DNA of 37,281 bases from Gammaproteobacteria bacterium (GTDB lineage: Bacteria; Pseudomonadota; Gammaproteobacteria; UBA4575): contig JAQWYM010000061.1 in the NCBI GenBank assembly GCA_029253965.1, forward strand, positions 1-37,281, written 5' to 3'. The notes under the pieces are model-generated. The model saw only the letters and a list, made by a program, of their open reading frames with translations. It was not told the DNA's origin and searched no databases. Numbering within the stretch: the stretch's first letter is position 1; every line of letters starts with the position of its first letter. The translations under genes and the position numbers were made by a program. Below, one piece after another: positions 25,438-34,910 of this stretch.

Positions 25438-26175
25438 ATGCTAATCATCATACGCTCTAGTTTATTATTACTTGGTATGATCGCAGCAACGATTATATAT
25501 TCACTGCCCTGCGTTTTAGCACGCCTGTTACCCTATCGCCTGTGTTTTAAATTTATATCCAGCTGGTGTGCCTTCAATACTTTTTGGGCACGCTTAACCT
25601 GCGGTGTCCGTTATGAGATTCAAGGTTTAGAAAAGGTTCCTGAAAAGTCCTGCGTGATCATGTCTAATCATCAGTCCACTTGGGAGACCTTGGCCTTCCC
25701 CGGTATTTTCCCGACGCTGACCTGGGTAATAAAAAAAGAATTACTGGCTCTGCCATTTTTTGGCTGGGGTATTGGTGGTACGCAGCCGATTGCCCTAGAC
25801 CGTAAGGCCGGTAGACGCGCCTTAACTGAGTTAGTCAAAGATGGCCGTAAAAAGCTGGCCTTAGGTCGCTTTATATTAATTTTCCCTGAGGGTACCCGAA
25901 GGCCCTTTAAGGAACCTGGCAAACTCTTAGCTGGAGGTTTTTTATTAGCAGCGAAGGCGGGGGTGCCGGTATTACCAGTTGCGCATGACGCTGGGCGCCT
26001 GTGGCCAAGCAAAGGATTTCTAAAACAGGCTGGCACGGTACGCGTTATTATTGGTGACTGCATCAGTAGTGAAGGTAAGAGCGCAGAACAACTTCGTGAT
26101 GAATATGCGTTATGGCTTAAACAAGCCCGTCAAACCCTCACTGAGCAACACGCCGCTGAGGTAAATCACAAGTAG
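25438..26175 (+). CDS. plsC: 1-acyl-sn-glycerol-3-phosphate acyltransferase
   Basis: The 245-residue enzyme acylates lysophosphatidic acid to phosphatidic acid at the inner membrane. A hydrophobic N-terminal anchor (about 1-30) precedes the acyltransferase domain. The catalytic motif reads NHQSTWE: His78 with Glu83, i.e. HX4E rather than the common HX4D. The substrate motif FPEGTRRPF has EGTR at 151-154, and GVPVLPVAHDAG follows. HX4E occurs in the Pseudomonas HdtS-type subgroup as I recall it. It begins 3 bases after gmhB and probably closes the glyQS operon. Confidence 0.92.
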   Translation: MLIIIRSSLLLLGMIAATIIYSLPCVLARLLPYRLCFKFISSWCAFNTFWARLTCGVRYEIQGLEKVPEKSCVIMSNHQSTWETLAFPGIFPTLTWVIKKELLALPFFGWGIGGTQPIALDRKAGRRALTELVKDGRKKLALGRFILIFPEGTRRPFKEPGKLLAGGFLLAAKAGVPVLPVAHDAGRLWPSKGFLKQAGTVRVIIGDCISSEGKSAEQLRDEYALWLKQARQTLTEQHAAEVNHK

Positions 26176-26209
26176 CTGCACCCGCAGTCAACTTTTCAGC
26201 AACAACATA

Positions 26210-27241
26210 TTAAGGGCTAGGGTTTGGTATACGCTGCTGAATGGCCTCTATTTCTTCACATATTGACTCACTTAATTTGATATCAATGCTGGCAATGTTT
26301 TCTTCTAATTGTGGCATCGTGGTTGCACCAATAATATTGCTGGTGACGAATGATCGTGAATTAACATAGGCTAATGCCATTTGTGCTGGACTCAATCCAT
26401 TCGCCCTCGCTAGTTTTACATAGGCATCACAGGCTTGCTCTGCCTGCGGATTGCTATAACGAGTGAAGCGATCAAAGAGACTTAATCTGGCGCCTGTTGG
26501 TCTTGCACCATTTTCATATTTTCCACTCAACATGCCAAAACCCAAGGGCGAGTATGCGAGTAAGCCAACTTGCTCACGCTCGGACATTTCAGCCAAGCCT
26601 ACTTCGAAACTTCTATTGAGTAATCCGTAAGGGTTTTGAATAGATGCAATACGTGGCAGTTGCTGTTGTTCTGCAAGCTTCAGGTATTCTGCTAGTCCCC
26701 ATGGGGTCTCATTTGAAATACCAATATGGCGTATTTTGCCACTGCTCACCAACTCAGCTAGCGTGCTCAGTGTTTCCATGATCGCTACACCACTGTGTGA
26801 TGACTGCTGATACCCTAATTGACCAAAGTAGTTTGTACCTCGTGATGGCCAGTGTATTTGATAAAGATCGATATAGTCGGTTTGCAGACGTTTAAGACTG
26901 TCATCCAGTGCCTGCTTAATATGCTCCGCAGTGAGATCAGGACCAGCGCGTAAATAAGGCATCATTCCTGGACCAGAAACCTTACTTGCGAGTATCACTT
27001 GATCTCGCTGCTTATGCTTCGCCAACCAGCTGCCGACATATTTTTCGGTTAAACCTTGAGTTTCTTCTTTTGGTGGTACCGGATACATCTCTGCAACATC
27101 AATAAAATTAACACCTTGATCAACCGCATAATCCAGTTGTTGGTGTGCGTCTTGCTCTGTGTTCTGCTCGCCAAAAGTCATCGTGCCTAAGCAGATAAGA
27201 CTAACTTTGATGTCGGTCTGGCCTAAGGTTTTATACTGCAT
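26210..27241 (-). CDS. tas: NADP(H)-dependent aldo-keto reductase, Tas family
   Basis: This is a 343-residue TIM-barrel reductase. The catalytic tetrad fits D48, Y53, K87 and H130. It follows E. coli Tas closely along its length: LGTMTFGEQN, IDVAEMYPVP, ETQGLTEKYVG, DSLKRLQTDYIDLYQ, IQNPYGLLNRSFEVGLAE and SLFDRFTRYS. The physiological substrate of Tas is not established. It is divergent from the SulP transporter gene; the 175-base gap holds only a small hairpin (CCACAG/CTGTGG, 27301-27319). Confidence 0.93.
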   Translation of the reverse strand: MQYKTLGQTDIKVSLICLGTMTFGEQNTEQDAHQQLDYAVDQGVNFIDVAEMYPVPPKEETQGLTEKYVGSWLAKHKQRDQVILASKVSGPGMMPYLRAGPDLTAEHIKQALDDSLKRLQTDYIDLYQIHWPSRGTNYFGQLGYQQSSHSGVAIMETLSTLAELVSSGKIRHIGISNETPWGLAEYLKLAEQQQLPRIASIQNPYGLLNRSFEVGLAEMSEREQVGLLAYSPLGFGMLSGKYENGARPTGARLSLFDRFTRYSNPQAEQACDAYVKLARANGLSPAQMALAYVNSRSFVTSNIIGATTMPQLEENIASIDIKLSESICEEIEAIQQRIPNPSP

Positions 27242-27416
27242 CGCTAAATCCCCTTCTAAAATCTTTCATTTTTTCAACACTGCGGTAACATCGGGATACG
27301 CCACAGAAGAGCCCTGTGGTATTATATCTGCCCAGAAAACTGGCGCCGCATAAGGCTTTTCTTCGCTATATTGCCTACACTTATTATTGCTAGCTGCCCT
27401 ACTATAAGGACGTATC

Positions 27417-29174
27417 TTGAACTTAGTTAATGCCATGCTCAACGGTTTGTTTAAACGCTTTACACCGTTTAGAGAGTGGATCTTTGAACTCAAAGATCCA
27501 AGCATCCTTCGTGCAGACCTAATTGCAGGTGTTTCTGTGGCGCTGGTGCTCGTTCCACAGTCGATGGCTTATGCACAGCTGGCTGGGTTACCTGCCTATT
27601 ATGGTCTATACGCCTCATTCTTACCGGTCATGGTGGCTTCATTATTTGGCTCATCACGACAGGTGCATACTGGCCCTGTTGCCGTAGTATCGTTACTTAC
27701 TGCGTCAGCACTCGCACCATATGCGAGTGCTGATCCGACTCAGTACGCCGCCTATGCCGTTATGTTGGCACTGATGGTTGGTGTATTCCAGTTGTCATTA
27801 GGCCTCTTACGTATGGGCTTTTTTGTCGACTTTTTGTCACACCCTGTGGTCGTTGGCTTTACCAATGGTGCCGCTATTATTATTGCCACCTCACAGCTCA
27901 GCAAAATGTTTGGTGTCTCAGTTGAAAGTGCTGAACATCACTATGAAACGGTCTGGCGTGTACTAGAAGCCGCTTATTACCATACACATACACTGACAGT
28001 GTTTTATGGTCTCGGCGCTATCGCGATCATGGTTTTATTGAAAAAGTTTGCACCAAAGATACCGGGGGTGTTAGCGGCAGTCGCAGTAACTACCTACCTT
28101 TCATGGCAGTTTGGTTTCGAGGCTAACGGCGGCAAAGTTGTTGGTACCGTGCCACAGGGTTTGCCTAGTTTTAGTATTCCTGATATTGATATGGGTATCG
28201 CACTACAACTACTAACCAGTGCCATTGCTATTGGTCTGATTGGTTTTACTGAAGCGATTTCTGTAGCCAAGGCGATTGCAGCACAAACACGCCAACGCTT
28301 GGATGCAAACCAAGGCTTGGTCGGACAGGGTTTAGCCAATATTACATCCAGCCTGTTTTCAGGTTATGCCGTATCAGGCTCATTCTCACGCTCTGCGATT
28401 AACCTAAGCCAAGGCGCTCGTACCGGTTTTGCAGCTATCTTCAGTGGCTTGATCGTGATGTTGACCTTATTGTTCCTAACACCGCTGCTCTACCACCTTC
28501 CGCAGCCAACACTTGCTGCCATTATTATTCTAGCGGTATTTAATCTGATTAAATTCAAGCCGATTAAATACGCCTGGTTGGTACAAAAACATGATGCAGT
28601 AGTAGCGATGATTACTTTCTTCCTGACTCTGCTATGGGCCCCTCATCTTGAAAAAAGTATCCTTGTTGGCGTCATATTAGCGATGGGCTTGTATATGTAC
28701 CGCACCATGCGTCCGCGTATTGCGATCCTCTCTATGCGTGCCGATGGAAACTTTGCTGATGCCGAGGTGAATAATCTAGAAACCTGCCCGAATATTTCAA
28801 TGATTCGTTTTGATGGCCCATTATTTTTCGCAAATACCGGTTATTTTGAAGAGAAGGTATTAGAGCGTGTTGCCATTAAACCAGTACTGAAATTCATCAT
28901 TATCGATGCTGAAGGTATTAATGAAATTGATGCTACGGGTGAAGAAATGTTGCATCAACTCGCTGTTCGACTGAGTGGTCTAGGAATTGATTTTCTCTTT
29001 TGTCGCACTAAAAAGCAGGTCATGGATGTCTTTAGACGGACTGGCTTTGCTGGCGACGAATGGTTAGACCACTTCCACCGCAATGAGCAGGAAGCGATCA
29101 ATTTTGCTTGGCAGCGTTTAGATAATCATGATGATAGCTGTTGTCCTCTCAGTAGGAGCAAAAGCTCGAGCTAG
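27417..29174 (+). CDS. SulP-family anion transporter with STAS domain
   Basis: The 585-residue inner-membrane carrier has a multi-helix transport domain (about 35-430) starting with VALVLVPQSMAYAQLAGLPAYYGLY, the SulP signature, then a cytoplasmic STAS domain (about 455-560) including IRFDGPLFFANTGYF and IDAEGINEIDATGEE. Members carry sulfate, bicarbonate or dicarboxylates; substrate cannot be read from the sequence. I chose the TTG at 27417 since AAGGA is 6 bases upstream; the first ATG (27435) would lie 24 bases from it. There is no carbonic anhydrase or sulfate-assimilation gene beside it. Confidence 0.92.
   Translation: MNLVNAMLNGLFKRFTPFREWIFELKDPSILRADLIAGVSVALVLVPQSMAYAQLAGLPAYYGLYASFLPVMVASLFGSSRQVHTGPVAVVSLLTASALAPYASADPTQYAAYAVMLALMVGVFQLSLGLLRMGFFVDFLSHPVVVGFTNGAAIIIATSQLSKMFGVSVESAEHHYETVWRVLEAAYYHTHTLTVFYGLGAIAIMVLLKKFAPKIPGVLAAVAVTTYLSWQFGFEANGGKVVGTVPQGLPSFSIPDIDMGIALQLLTSAIAIGLIGFTEAISVAKAIAAQTRQRLDANQGLVGQGLANITSSLFSGYAVSGSFSRSAINLSQGARTGFAAIFSGLIVMLTLLFLTPLLYHLPQPTLAAIIILAVFNLIKFKPIKYAWLVQKHDAVVAMITFFLTLLWAPHLEKSILVGVILAMGLYMYRTMRPRIAILSMRADGNFADAEVNNLETCPNISMIRFDGPLFFANTGYFEEKVLERVAIKPVLKFIIIDAEGINEIDATGEEMLHQLAVRLSGLGIDFLFCRTKKQVMDVFRRTGFAGDEWLDHFHRNEQEAINFAWQRLDNHDDSCCPLSRSKSSS
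27705..27733. repeat. Perfect 12-bp inverted repeat inside the SulP gene
   Basis: TCAGCACTCGCA and its exact complement flank the 5-base loop CCATA, about 290 bases into the coding sequence. It encodes SALAPYASAD. In mRNA it would form a very stable stem. Whether it matters for translation or membrane insertion is unknown. Confidence 0.7.
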
Positions 29175-29237
29175 CAGGGATGAATACGTGCTCGAGTAAG
29201 CTATGGTTTGTTAGAGCACGGCATCACCCGCTTATAC

Positions 29238-29924
29238 TTAACGCCGATAGATAAGGTCACTTAGTGTGTGTCCTAAGCGCAGGCCGCGTTGTTGAAAACG
29301 CGTGTCTGGACGACTGATTGCTAAAGGATGGCTTGCAGAAGTCTGCGGCTTTAACTCAGGATATGCTGCCACTTGTTCTTGCATATCAACGACATAGGGC
29401 TGCCAATCACTGGCTAGATGCAACACGCCCTGTGGACCTAAGACCCGCTGTACCTGATCAAGAAAATTTGGCCGTATCAAACGCCTCTTATGATGTCGTT
29501 TTTTAGGCCATGGGTCTGGAAACCAAACCAACAATCCCGTAATTGAGGCACTGGCAATGCAATCCTCTAACAGTGGCACAACATCCTCGTTGATTAAGCG
29601 TACATTTTTTATTTCTTGCTGATGCAGCCTTTGCATCACCGCACCAATCCCTGGGCGATAGACTTCTACACCAACAAAATTTAAGTCTGGGCGCTGTTTT
29701 GCCAACGACAATAACGAGTCACCGGCACCAAATCCGATATCCAAGACTAATGGCTGCTCTACTGCAAAGTATTGCTGCAGATTTAGAGCCGGTAACTTAT
29801 CAGTAGCGATACCATAATCTGGCCAGTACTGGTCGAATGCCTTTCTCTGTGCTGGTGTAAAGCGTCCCTCTCGAATAACAAAACTTCGATTAGGGCGTCT
29901 ATGTTCAATCTCAGTTTCGGTCAC
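29238..29924 (-). CDS. trmB: tRNA (guanine-N7-)-methyltransferase
   Basis: TrmB methylates G46 of tRNAs. The 228-residue reading shows [18 protein letters not shown] near the N-terminus, the SAM motif [23 protein letters not shown], and the family signature [14 protein letters not shown], followed by HLASDWQPY. The start is uncertain: the GTG at 29924 gives the usual N-terminal length and a 14-base overlap with thiG. The ATG at 29969 would add 15 residues and overlap thiG by 59 bases. It is last in a thiS-thiG-trmB row. Confidence 0.93.
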   Translation of the reverse strand: MTETEIEHRRPNRSFVIREGRFTPAQRKAFDQYWPDYGIATDKLPALNLQQYFAVEQPLVLDIGFGAGDSLLSLAKQRPDLNFVGVEVYRPGIGAVMQRLHQQEIKNVRLINEDVVPLLEDCIASASITGLLVWFPDPWPKKRHHKRRLIRPNFLDQVQRVLGPQGVLHLASDWQPYVVDMQEQVAAYPELKPQTSASHPLAISRPDTRFQQRGLRLGHTLSDLIYRR

Positions 29925-30720
29925 GGCGTGCTGCAATTGTGTTTTCAATAGGAGAGGACGCCGATGCATTCCTTCGCTTTGGCATACGTCCAGCAAGATA
30001 GGCTTGGCGTCCAGCGATAATGCCGTGTTTCATTGCGCTCGCCATCAGCACAGGATCTGCAGCCTCTGCAATTGCAGTATTCATCAGTACACCCTGACAA
30101 CCCAACTCCATAGCTATAGCGGCATCTGAGGCCGTGCCAACGCCGGCGTCAACGAGGATAGGTACCTCTGCATTCTCAATAATTGTGACGATATTATGTG
30201 GATTACAAACACCTAGGCCTGAACCAATAGGTGCTGCCAATGGCATCACTGAAACACAACCAATCTGTTCTAACTGCTTAGCAACAATGGGATCATCATT
30301 AGTGTAGACCATGACATCAAAATCCTCTGAAACTAAGATTTCAGCGGCCTTAAGAGTGGCAACAACATCAGGATAAAGTGTCGTTGGATCACCGAGCACT
30401 TCAAGCTTTACAAGGTTATGACCCGATAATAAGTCTCGTGCTAAGCGACAGACTCTGACGGCATCATCACAGGTATAGCAACCAGCTGTATTCGGCAGCA
30501 GGGTGATACCCTCAGGTAAGTAATCTAATAGGTTAGCCTGATTCTTCTCTTGGCCGAGGTTAGTTCGACGCAGGGCTACGGTTACAATTTCGGCTTCGCT
30601 AGCAATTATTGCTGCTCGCGTTTGCTCAAAATCAGCATACTTGCCTGTACCAACTAACAGCCGTGACTGAAAGCTATGCTGACCAATTTGCAGCAGATCA
30701 TCTTCAAAAACATTACTCAT
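29911..30720 (-). CDS. thiG: Thiazole synthase
   Basis: ThiG (269 residues) builds the thiazole phosphate of thiamine from DXP, dehydroglycine and ThiS thiocarboxylate. The TIM-barrel marks are [35 protein letters not shown], the imine-forming Lys105 in [20 protein letters not shown] and [12 protein letters not shown]. It starts 19 bases after thiS. The C-terminal tail (about 250-269) is basic and overlaps the trmB start. Confidence 0.97.
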   Translation of the reverse strand: MSNVFEDDLLQIGQHSFQSRLLVGTGKYADFEQTRAAIIASEAEIVTVALRRTNLGQEKNQANLLDYLPEGITLLPNTAGCYTCDDAVRVCRLARDLLSGHNLVKLEVLGDPTTLYPDVVATLKAAEILVSEDFDVMVYTNDDPIVAKQLEQIGCVSVMPLAAPIGSGLGVCNPHNIVTIIENAEVPILVDAGVGTASDAAIAMELGCQGVLMNTAIAEAADPVLMASAMKHGIIAGRQAYLAGRMPKRRNASASSPIENTIAARRDRN

Positions 30721-30739
30721 TACATACTCTCTAGACTAC

Positions 30740-30940
30740 TTAACCGCCGCCAACTGCTTGAATAACCTCAATTTGGTCAGCCGCATGCAATTGCCGGCAA
30801 GCATATTCACTCTTCGGTACAACTTCCTTATTTAACTCAATAGCAATGCGCTCAGCAGAAACACCGATTTCAACAAGAAGGTCTTTAATCGAGAAATGTA
30901 TAGGGACCTCTTTAACGACACCATTGAGCATAATTTCCAT
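30740..30940 (-). CDS. thiS: Sulfur carrier protein ThiS
   Basis: This 66-residue ubiquitin-like protein ends in AVGGG; the terminal Gly is adenylylated and thiocarboxylated to supply sulfur for the thiazole ring. IAIELNKEVVPKSEY and the ADQIEVIQAVGGG end are typical. It is 19 bases from thiG. The leader 30941-31039 has no TPP-riboswitch sequence that I can recognise. Confidence 0.94.
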   Translation of the reverse strand: MEIMLNGVVKEVPIHFSIKDLLVEIGVSAERIAIELNKEVVPKSEYACRQLHAADQIEVIQAVGGG

Positions 30941-31039
30941 AACGAATTGTAGTCGACACTTGGGGCTAGAAGCTAGACATACTCGTAGAAAGCTCAGTTT
31001 TCATCACTTTTCGGCTTTTGTAGTTGTTAAGCGTAGAAT

Positions 31040-31444
31040 TTATGTGAGTTTATTCGAGATCTCAGTGAGTCCTTCTAAGCCCTGTGTAATGTAGGGGGCC
31101 GCGGCGGGCAACAAAACAATCGATGTGCTCCTGCGATCCGGTTGATTATAGACGCGCTTAAGTAACTTTAAGGTTTCTAAACATTCTAAATGACGACTCA
31201 CGGTGGCTGGCTCAATATGGAGATAATTTGCTATTTGCATCGGTGTTGAAACTATCTTTTTTGATAATAGCAATAACAGTTGCCAATGATTAAAATTTAA
31301 ACCGATATCAATTAATTGTTGATTCATGATGTGAGAACACTGGCGCGATAAAATCACCAAGCCAAGTAGCTCATCAGCGCGGTTATTAAGAGCTACCTGT
31401 TTATTCATAAGGCGTTGCGTATTTAATAGAGAATTCATAATCAT
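31040..31444 (-). CDS. MarR-family transcriptional regulator
   Basis: This 134-residue winged-helix protein has LNFNHWQLLLLL (about 49-60), the recognition helix PMQIANYLHIEPATVSRHLECLE and the MarR wing with QPDRRSTSIVLL. It has two Cys residues but no pattern I can tie to a ligand. It lies upstream of thiS on the same strand and is divergent from thiO, so it may regulate the thiazole genes; that is inference from position. The ATG at 31444 has only a weak GGTAA ribosome-binding site; ATG at 31438 is possible. Confidence 0.85.
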   Translation of the reverse strand: MIMNSLLNTQRLMNKQVALNNRADELLGLVILSRQCSHIMNQQLIDIGLNFNHWQLLLLLSKKIVSTPMQIANYLHIEPATVSRHLECLETLKLLKRVYNQPDRRSTSIVLLPAAAPYITQGLEGLTEISNKLT

Positions 31445-31559
31445 TTACCAAAATCATTTATATATTAAGAGAGAGGAATTTAATTAGTAATCTTAACTAT
31501 TTAAAGCGCCACGTAAAGGTCTGCTAACTTTTTGTCATATACTTGGGTAGAATAACCCT

Positions 31560-32630
31560 ATGAAGACAGATATTTGTATTATTGGGGGAGGAGTCATCGG
31601 ACTTTATAGTGCTTACGCACTTCACAGCCGTGGCTTAAAAGTAGCCGTCATTGACCGTGGCGAATTTGGTATGCAATGTACAGCTGCTGCTGGTGGTATC
31701 TTATCACCACTTTTACCATGGGATTACAGTAAGAATATAAACGACTTATGCCGCCATGCTTCGCCTCTGTATAAAAAATTAGGTAAGCAACTATTATCTC
31801 AAACTGGCATTGATATTGAGTATGAAATTAATGGTTTGATGGTCATAGCTGATGAATACGTTGACACTCATAAAATTTGGTGTAGAAATAACAAAATATT
31901 AACTGAATCAGCTAACCATTCAGACAAGCAGATTAGTTCACAATTAATCGAGAATTCTTTGTTACTGCCAGAGCTGAGTCAACTCAACCCCAGACGTCTA
32001 GTAGAAGGACTATGTCAGTATTTGCTTGACCATGGCGTGGTGCTATACAAACAGACAGAGGTTGATAGTTTGCTGCAGCAACAAGGGCAGGTTACAGGCA
32101 TAGAATGTCGTCATGGAGAGATTAATGCAAAGGCGGTACTCTGGGCAACTGGCGCCTGGGCAGTAGAGTTAGCATTGTTAGGTAATCAGATTAAAGCGCC
32201 AGAGGTTCGTCCTATTCGTGGCCAAGCCATTGCCTTTGATGGTCAAGGTATTAATCTTGATCATATCCTTATTCATAAAGGACATTATTTACTTCAGCGC
32301 AGAGATGGCAGTATCTTAGCAGGCAGTACGTTGGAAGACGTTGGCTATAACAATGACGTAACAGAACCAGCTAAGAATGATTTATTAGAGCGTTCCATCA
32401 GCATTATACCCAAGCTTAAACATCAAAAGATTCTACGGCAATGGAGTGGTTTAAGACCAGCTAGTATCAACAAAGAACCGTTGATCGGTGCTGTAGATAC
32501 TATCGCAGGATTATTTATTAATAGTGGGCACCATCGTTATGGAATCACTATGGCTCCCTCGAGTGCGGAACGAGTAGCTGATCAGATTATGCATTATTTG
32601 ATTACTGCAGATAATCCAGAAGTTGTTTAA
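31560..32630 (+). CDS. thiO: Glycine oxidase ThiO
   Basis: This 356-residue flavoenzyme oxidises glycine to the imine used by ThiG. The FAD motif IIGGGVIGLYSAYAL lies at about 7-21, followed by the AAGGILSPLLPW segment typical of ThiO, then VRPIRGQAI and LRQWSGLRPAS with the C-terminal GHHRYGITMAP. The family also includes D-amino-acid oxidases, but the thiS/thiG neighbours favour ThiO. No ribosome-binding site precedes the ATG; TAGAAT at 31548-31553 could be a -10 box, which would make the message nearly leaderless. Confidence 0.9.
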   Translation: MKTDICIIGGGVIGLYSAYALHSRGLKVAVIDRGEFGMQCTAAAGGILSPLLPWDYSKNINDLCRHASPLYKKLGKQLLSQTGIDIEYEINGLMVIADEYVDTHKIWCRNNKILTESANHSDKQISSQLIENSLLLPELSQLNPRRLVEGLCQYLLDHGVVLYKQTEVDSLLQQQGQVTGIECRHGEINAKAVLWATGAWAVELALLGNQIKAPEVRPIRGQAIAFDGQGINLDHILIHKGHYLLQRRDGSILAGSTLEDVGYNNDVTEPAKNDLLERSISIIPKLKHQKILRQWSGLRPASINKEPLIGAVDTIAGLFINSGHHRYGITMAPSSAERVADQIMHYLITADNPEVV

Positions 32631-33080
32631 TCTAAATTTAATGCATTTATGTATATTGAGTCAAAATGAAAACCCCTGCTGGAACAACACCCCAACAGTT
32701 ATTTACTTTCATATGATTTAAATAATCCAAGCATATTAATAATAATTGATCTTATTCAACAGTAGAACGAATACCGCTACTGCATAGTTAGTTATTAATT
32801 TTATGTCACTATGAAGATAGAATGCTCCTTTCCTTTTTTAATCCTCAATGACTACCAATGATTACGCTCTAATTGCACAGTCTACGCAGATAGATGAATC
32901 AACTCGAAGTGAAATTCTAAACAAGTAGAAGATATTGAATTAAAGTTCATGGTTAAGAAATTAGAGACTGAATTAAATCGATAATCAATTATCGAGATTT
33001 TAAAGACTCTATACACTTAAATAAGAAAGTTTTGAGTGACAGCAACCCCTTAGATGAATCAATAATATCAATTACTAAGC
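32631..33080. other. AT-rich intergenic stretch without a convincing gene
   Basis: The gap between the convergent thiO and glmS genes is 450 bases and visibly richer in A and T than its surroundings. An imperfect hairpin at 32676-32698 (CTGCTGG/CCAACAG, one mismatch, followed by TTATTT) may be a weak thiO terminator. A 26-codon reading begins with ATG at 32848 and stops at 32928; a second frame from 32925 continues as VEDIELKFMVKKLETELNR to 32984. A one-base shift would join them, so a decayed small gene is possible but unproven. Neither has a ribosome-binding site. Confidence 0.4.
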
Positions 33081-34907
33081 TCATTCAACCGTTACTGACT
33101 TAGCTAGATTACGAGGTTGGTCGACATCAGTGCCTTTCAATACTGCCACATGATAGGCCAAAACCTGCAAAGGTATTGTGAATAATATTGGGGCCACTGC
33201 GTTTTCTGGAGCATCAATTTCTATCAAACTAACACCATCAACTTCTTCAAAACCACAGCCCTTATCAGCCAGCACATAGAGTTGCCCACCACGTGCACGT
33301 ACCTCTTCCATATTTGATTTCAACTTTACTAGTAGCTGATTATTTGGTGCAACTGTTATCACTGGCATGTCGGCATCAATCAATGCGAGTGGACCATGTT
33401 TGAGCTCACCTGCAGGATAGGCTTCTGCATGAATATATGAAATCTCTTTTAACTTTAAGGCACCTTCCATCGCTATTGGATAGTGTGAGCCTCTACCCAA
33501 GAACAAAGCATGCTGTTTATTAGCAAAATCCTTTGCCAGTGATTTTAATTTATCATCCAAAGCTAATGTAGCCTTGATACGTTCAGGCAGGTCAAGTAGC
33601 TGCGTCAGTAACGCTTGTTCTTTTTGAGCTGATAATTGATGCCGACGACCCACCATGATTATCAACAACATCAAGGCTACTAACTGTGTTGTAAAAGCCT
33701 TACTCGATGCCACGCCAATTTCTGCTCCCGCTTCTGTCAGCAAGACTAAGTCAGAGGCACGCACTAGAGAGCTTTCTTTGACATTGCAAATACATAACGT
33801 CGAGACGTAGCCGAGTGCCTTTGCGCACTCTAAGGCAGCTAATGTATCAGCTGTTTCTCCAGACTGTGAAATTGTGACTAGGAGTGTTTTTGGATGTACC
33901 ACATGCTTGCGATATCTATATTCGCTAGCAATGTCTATTTGACAATATATACCCGCAATCTCCTCAAACCAATACTGTGCTACCTTACCTGCATGATAAC
34001 TACTGCCACAGGCAATAATTTGTACACAGTCAACTTGATCTAGAATCTTGCCAGCAGCCTCTGCCATGTGACCTTCATTGACAGATCCCTCTCGTAAATT
34101 ACAGCGTATCGTATTTCGAACTGCCTCTGCTTGCTCGTAGATTTCTTTTATCATGTAATGCGGATAACCCGCTTTGTCTTCTGTAACCGTTGCCGTTGAT
34201 AGCTTATGTGTTTGCCGCGACACTATTTCCTCATTCTGATAAATACTGTATTTCATAATGCTGATCTCAGCTAGATCACCATTTTCTAAATAAATAACAG
34301 CATCGCAGTTTTCATTTAATGCGAGTGTATCAGAGGCAAGATAATAGCCGTCTGTAGCAATACCTAGCAGTAGCGGGCTGCCCTGTCGTACTGCAATTAG
34401 CCTGTCTTCATACTCTCTATCAATGACTGCAAAGGCATAGCTGCCCTGCAATCGCGAAACACACTTTTGCACTGCCGCTCGTATTGAGCTCTCTGCCTGC
34501 AAATAATAATGTATGAGATGTGCAATGACTTCGCTATCTGTATCAGAAGCAAACGAGTATTGATTGGCAATTAATTCTTTTTTGAGTGCTACATAATTCT
34601 CTATAATACCATTATGAACAATGGCAATACGTTCATGGCTTAGGTGCGGATGTGAGTTAGTCGTATTGGCTTCGCCATGTGTCGCCCAACGCGTATGTGC
34701 GATACCAATATTTCCCTCACTCTTTCCTTTTTCTATTATTGATTTTAGATCTCCAACCTTACCCCTACACTTTTTCAGTAGTATCTTTTGATTCTTTATT
34801 AGTGCAATGCCAGCTGAATCATAGCCACGGTATTCCAATCGCTGCAATCCTTCTAGCAGATGATCCACCACATCTCTGTTAGCTATTGCTGCAATTATTC
34901 CACACAT
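33081..34907 (-). CDS. glmS: Glutamine-fructose-6-phosphate aminotransferase (isomerizing)
   Basis: GlmS (608 residues) makes glucosamine-6-phosphate, the entry to peptidoglycan and LPS amino sugars. Cys2 at the mature N-terminus (MCGIIAAI) is the glutaminase nucleophile; RLEYRGYDSAG and HTRWATHGE belong to the same domain. Two SIS sugar-isomerase domains follow (GSSYHAG, SQSGETADT, GRGSHYPIAMEGALKLKE). The C-terminus LAKSVTVE is canonical. It starts 3 bases after the glmU stop, so glmU-glmS form one operon. It uses glutamine, the product of glnA. Confidence 0.98.
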   Translation of the reverse strand: MCGIIAAIANRDVVDHLLEGLQRLEYRGYDSAGIALIKNQKILLKKCRGKVGDLKSIIEKGKSEGNIGIAHTRWATHGEANTTNSHPHLSHERIAIVHNGIIENYVALKKELIANQYSFASDTDSEVIAHLIHYYLQAESSIRAAVQKCVSRLQGSYAFAVIDREYEDRLIAVRQGSPLLLGIATDGYYLASDTLALNENCDAVIYLENGDLAEISIMKYSIYQNEEIVSRQTHKLSTATVTEDKAGYPHYMIKEIYEQAEAVRNTIRCNLREGSVNEGHMAEAAGKILDQVDCVQIIACGSSYHAGKVAQYWFEEIAGIYCQIDIASEYRYRKHVVHPKTLLVTISQSGETADTLAALECAKALGYVSTLCICNVKESSLVRASDLVLLTEAGAEIGVASSKAFTTQLVALMLLIIMVGRRHQLSAQKEQALLTQLLDLPERIKATLALDDKLKSLAKDFANKQHALFLGRGSHYPIAMEGALKLKEISYIHAEAYPAGELKHGPLALIDADMPVITVAPNNQLLVKLKSNMEEVRARGGQLYVLADKGCGFEEVDGVSLIEIDAPENAVAPILFTIPLQVLAYHVAVLKGTDVDQPRNLAKSVTVE

Positions 34908-34910
34908 AAT

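Noticed and set aside
29165-29196. CTCGAGC/GCTCGAG repeat between the SulP gene and trmB as a bidirectional terminator
   Set aside because: Seven-base arms with an 18-base loop and no T-run; part of it lies in the coding sequence. Probably chance.
30941-31039. TPP riboswitch before thiS
   Set aside because: A CTGAG occurs but the rest of the conserved TPP-binding core is not present.
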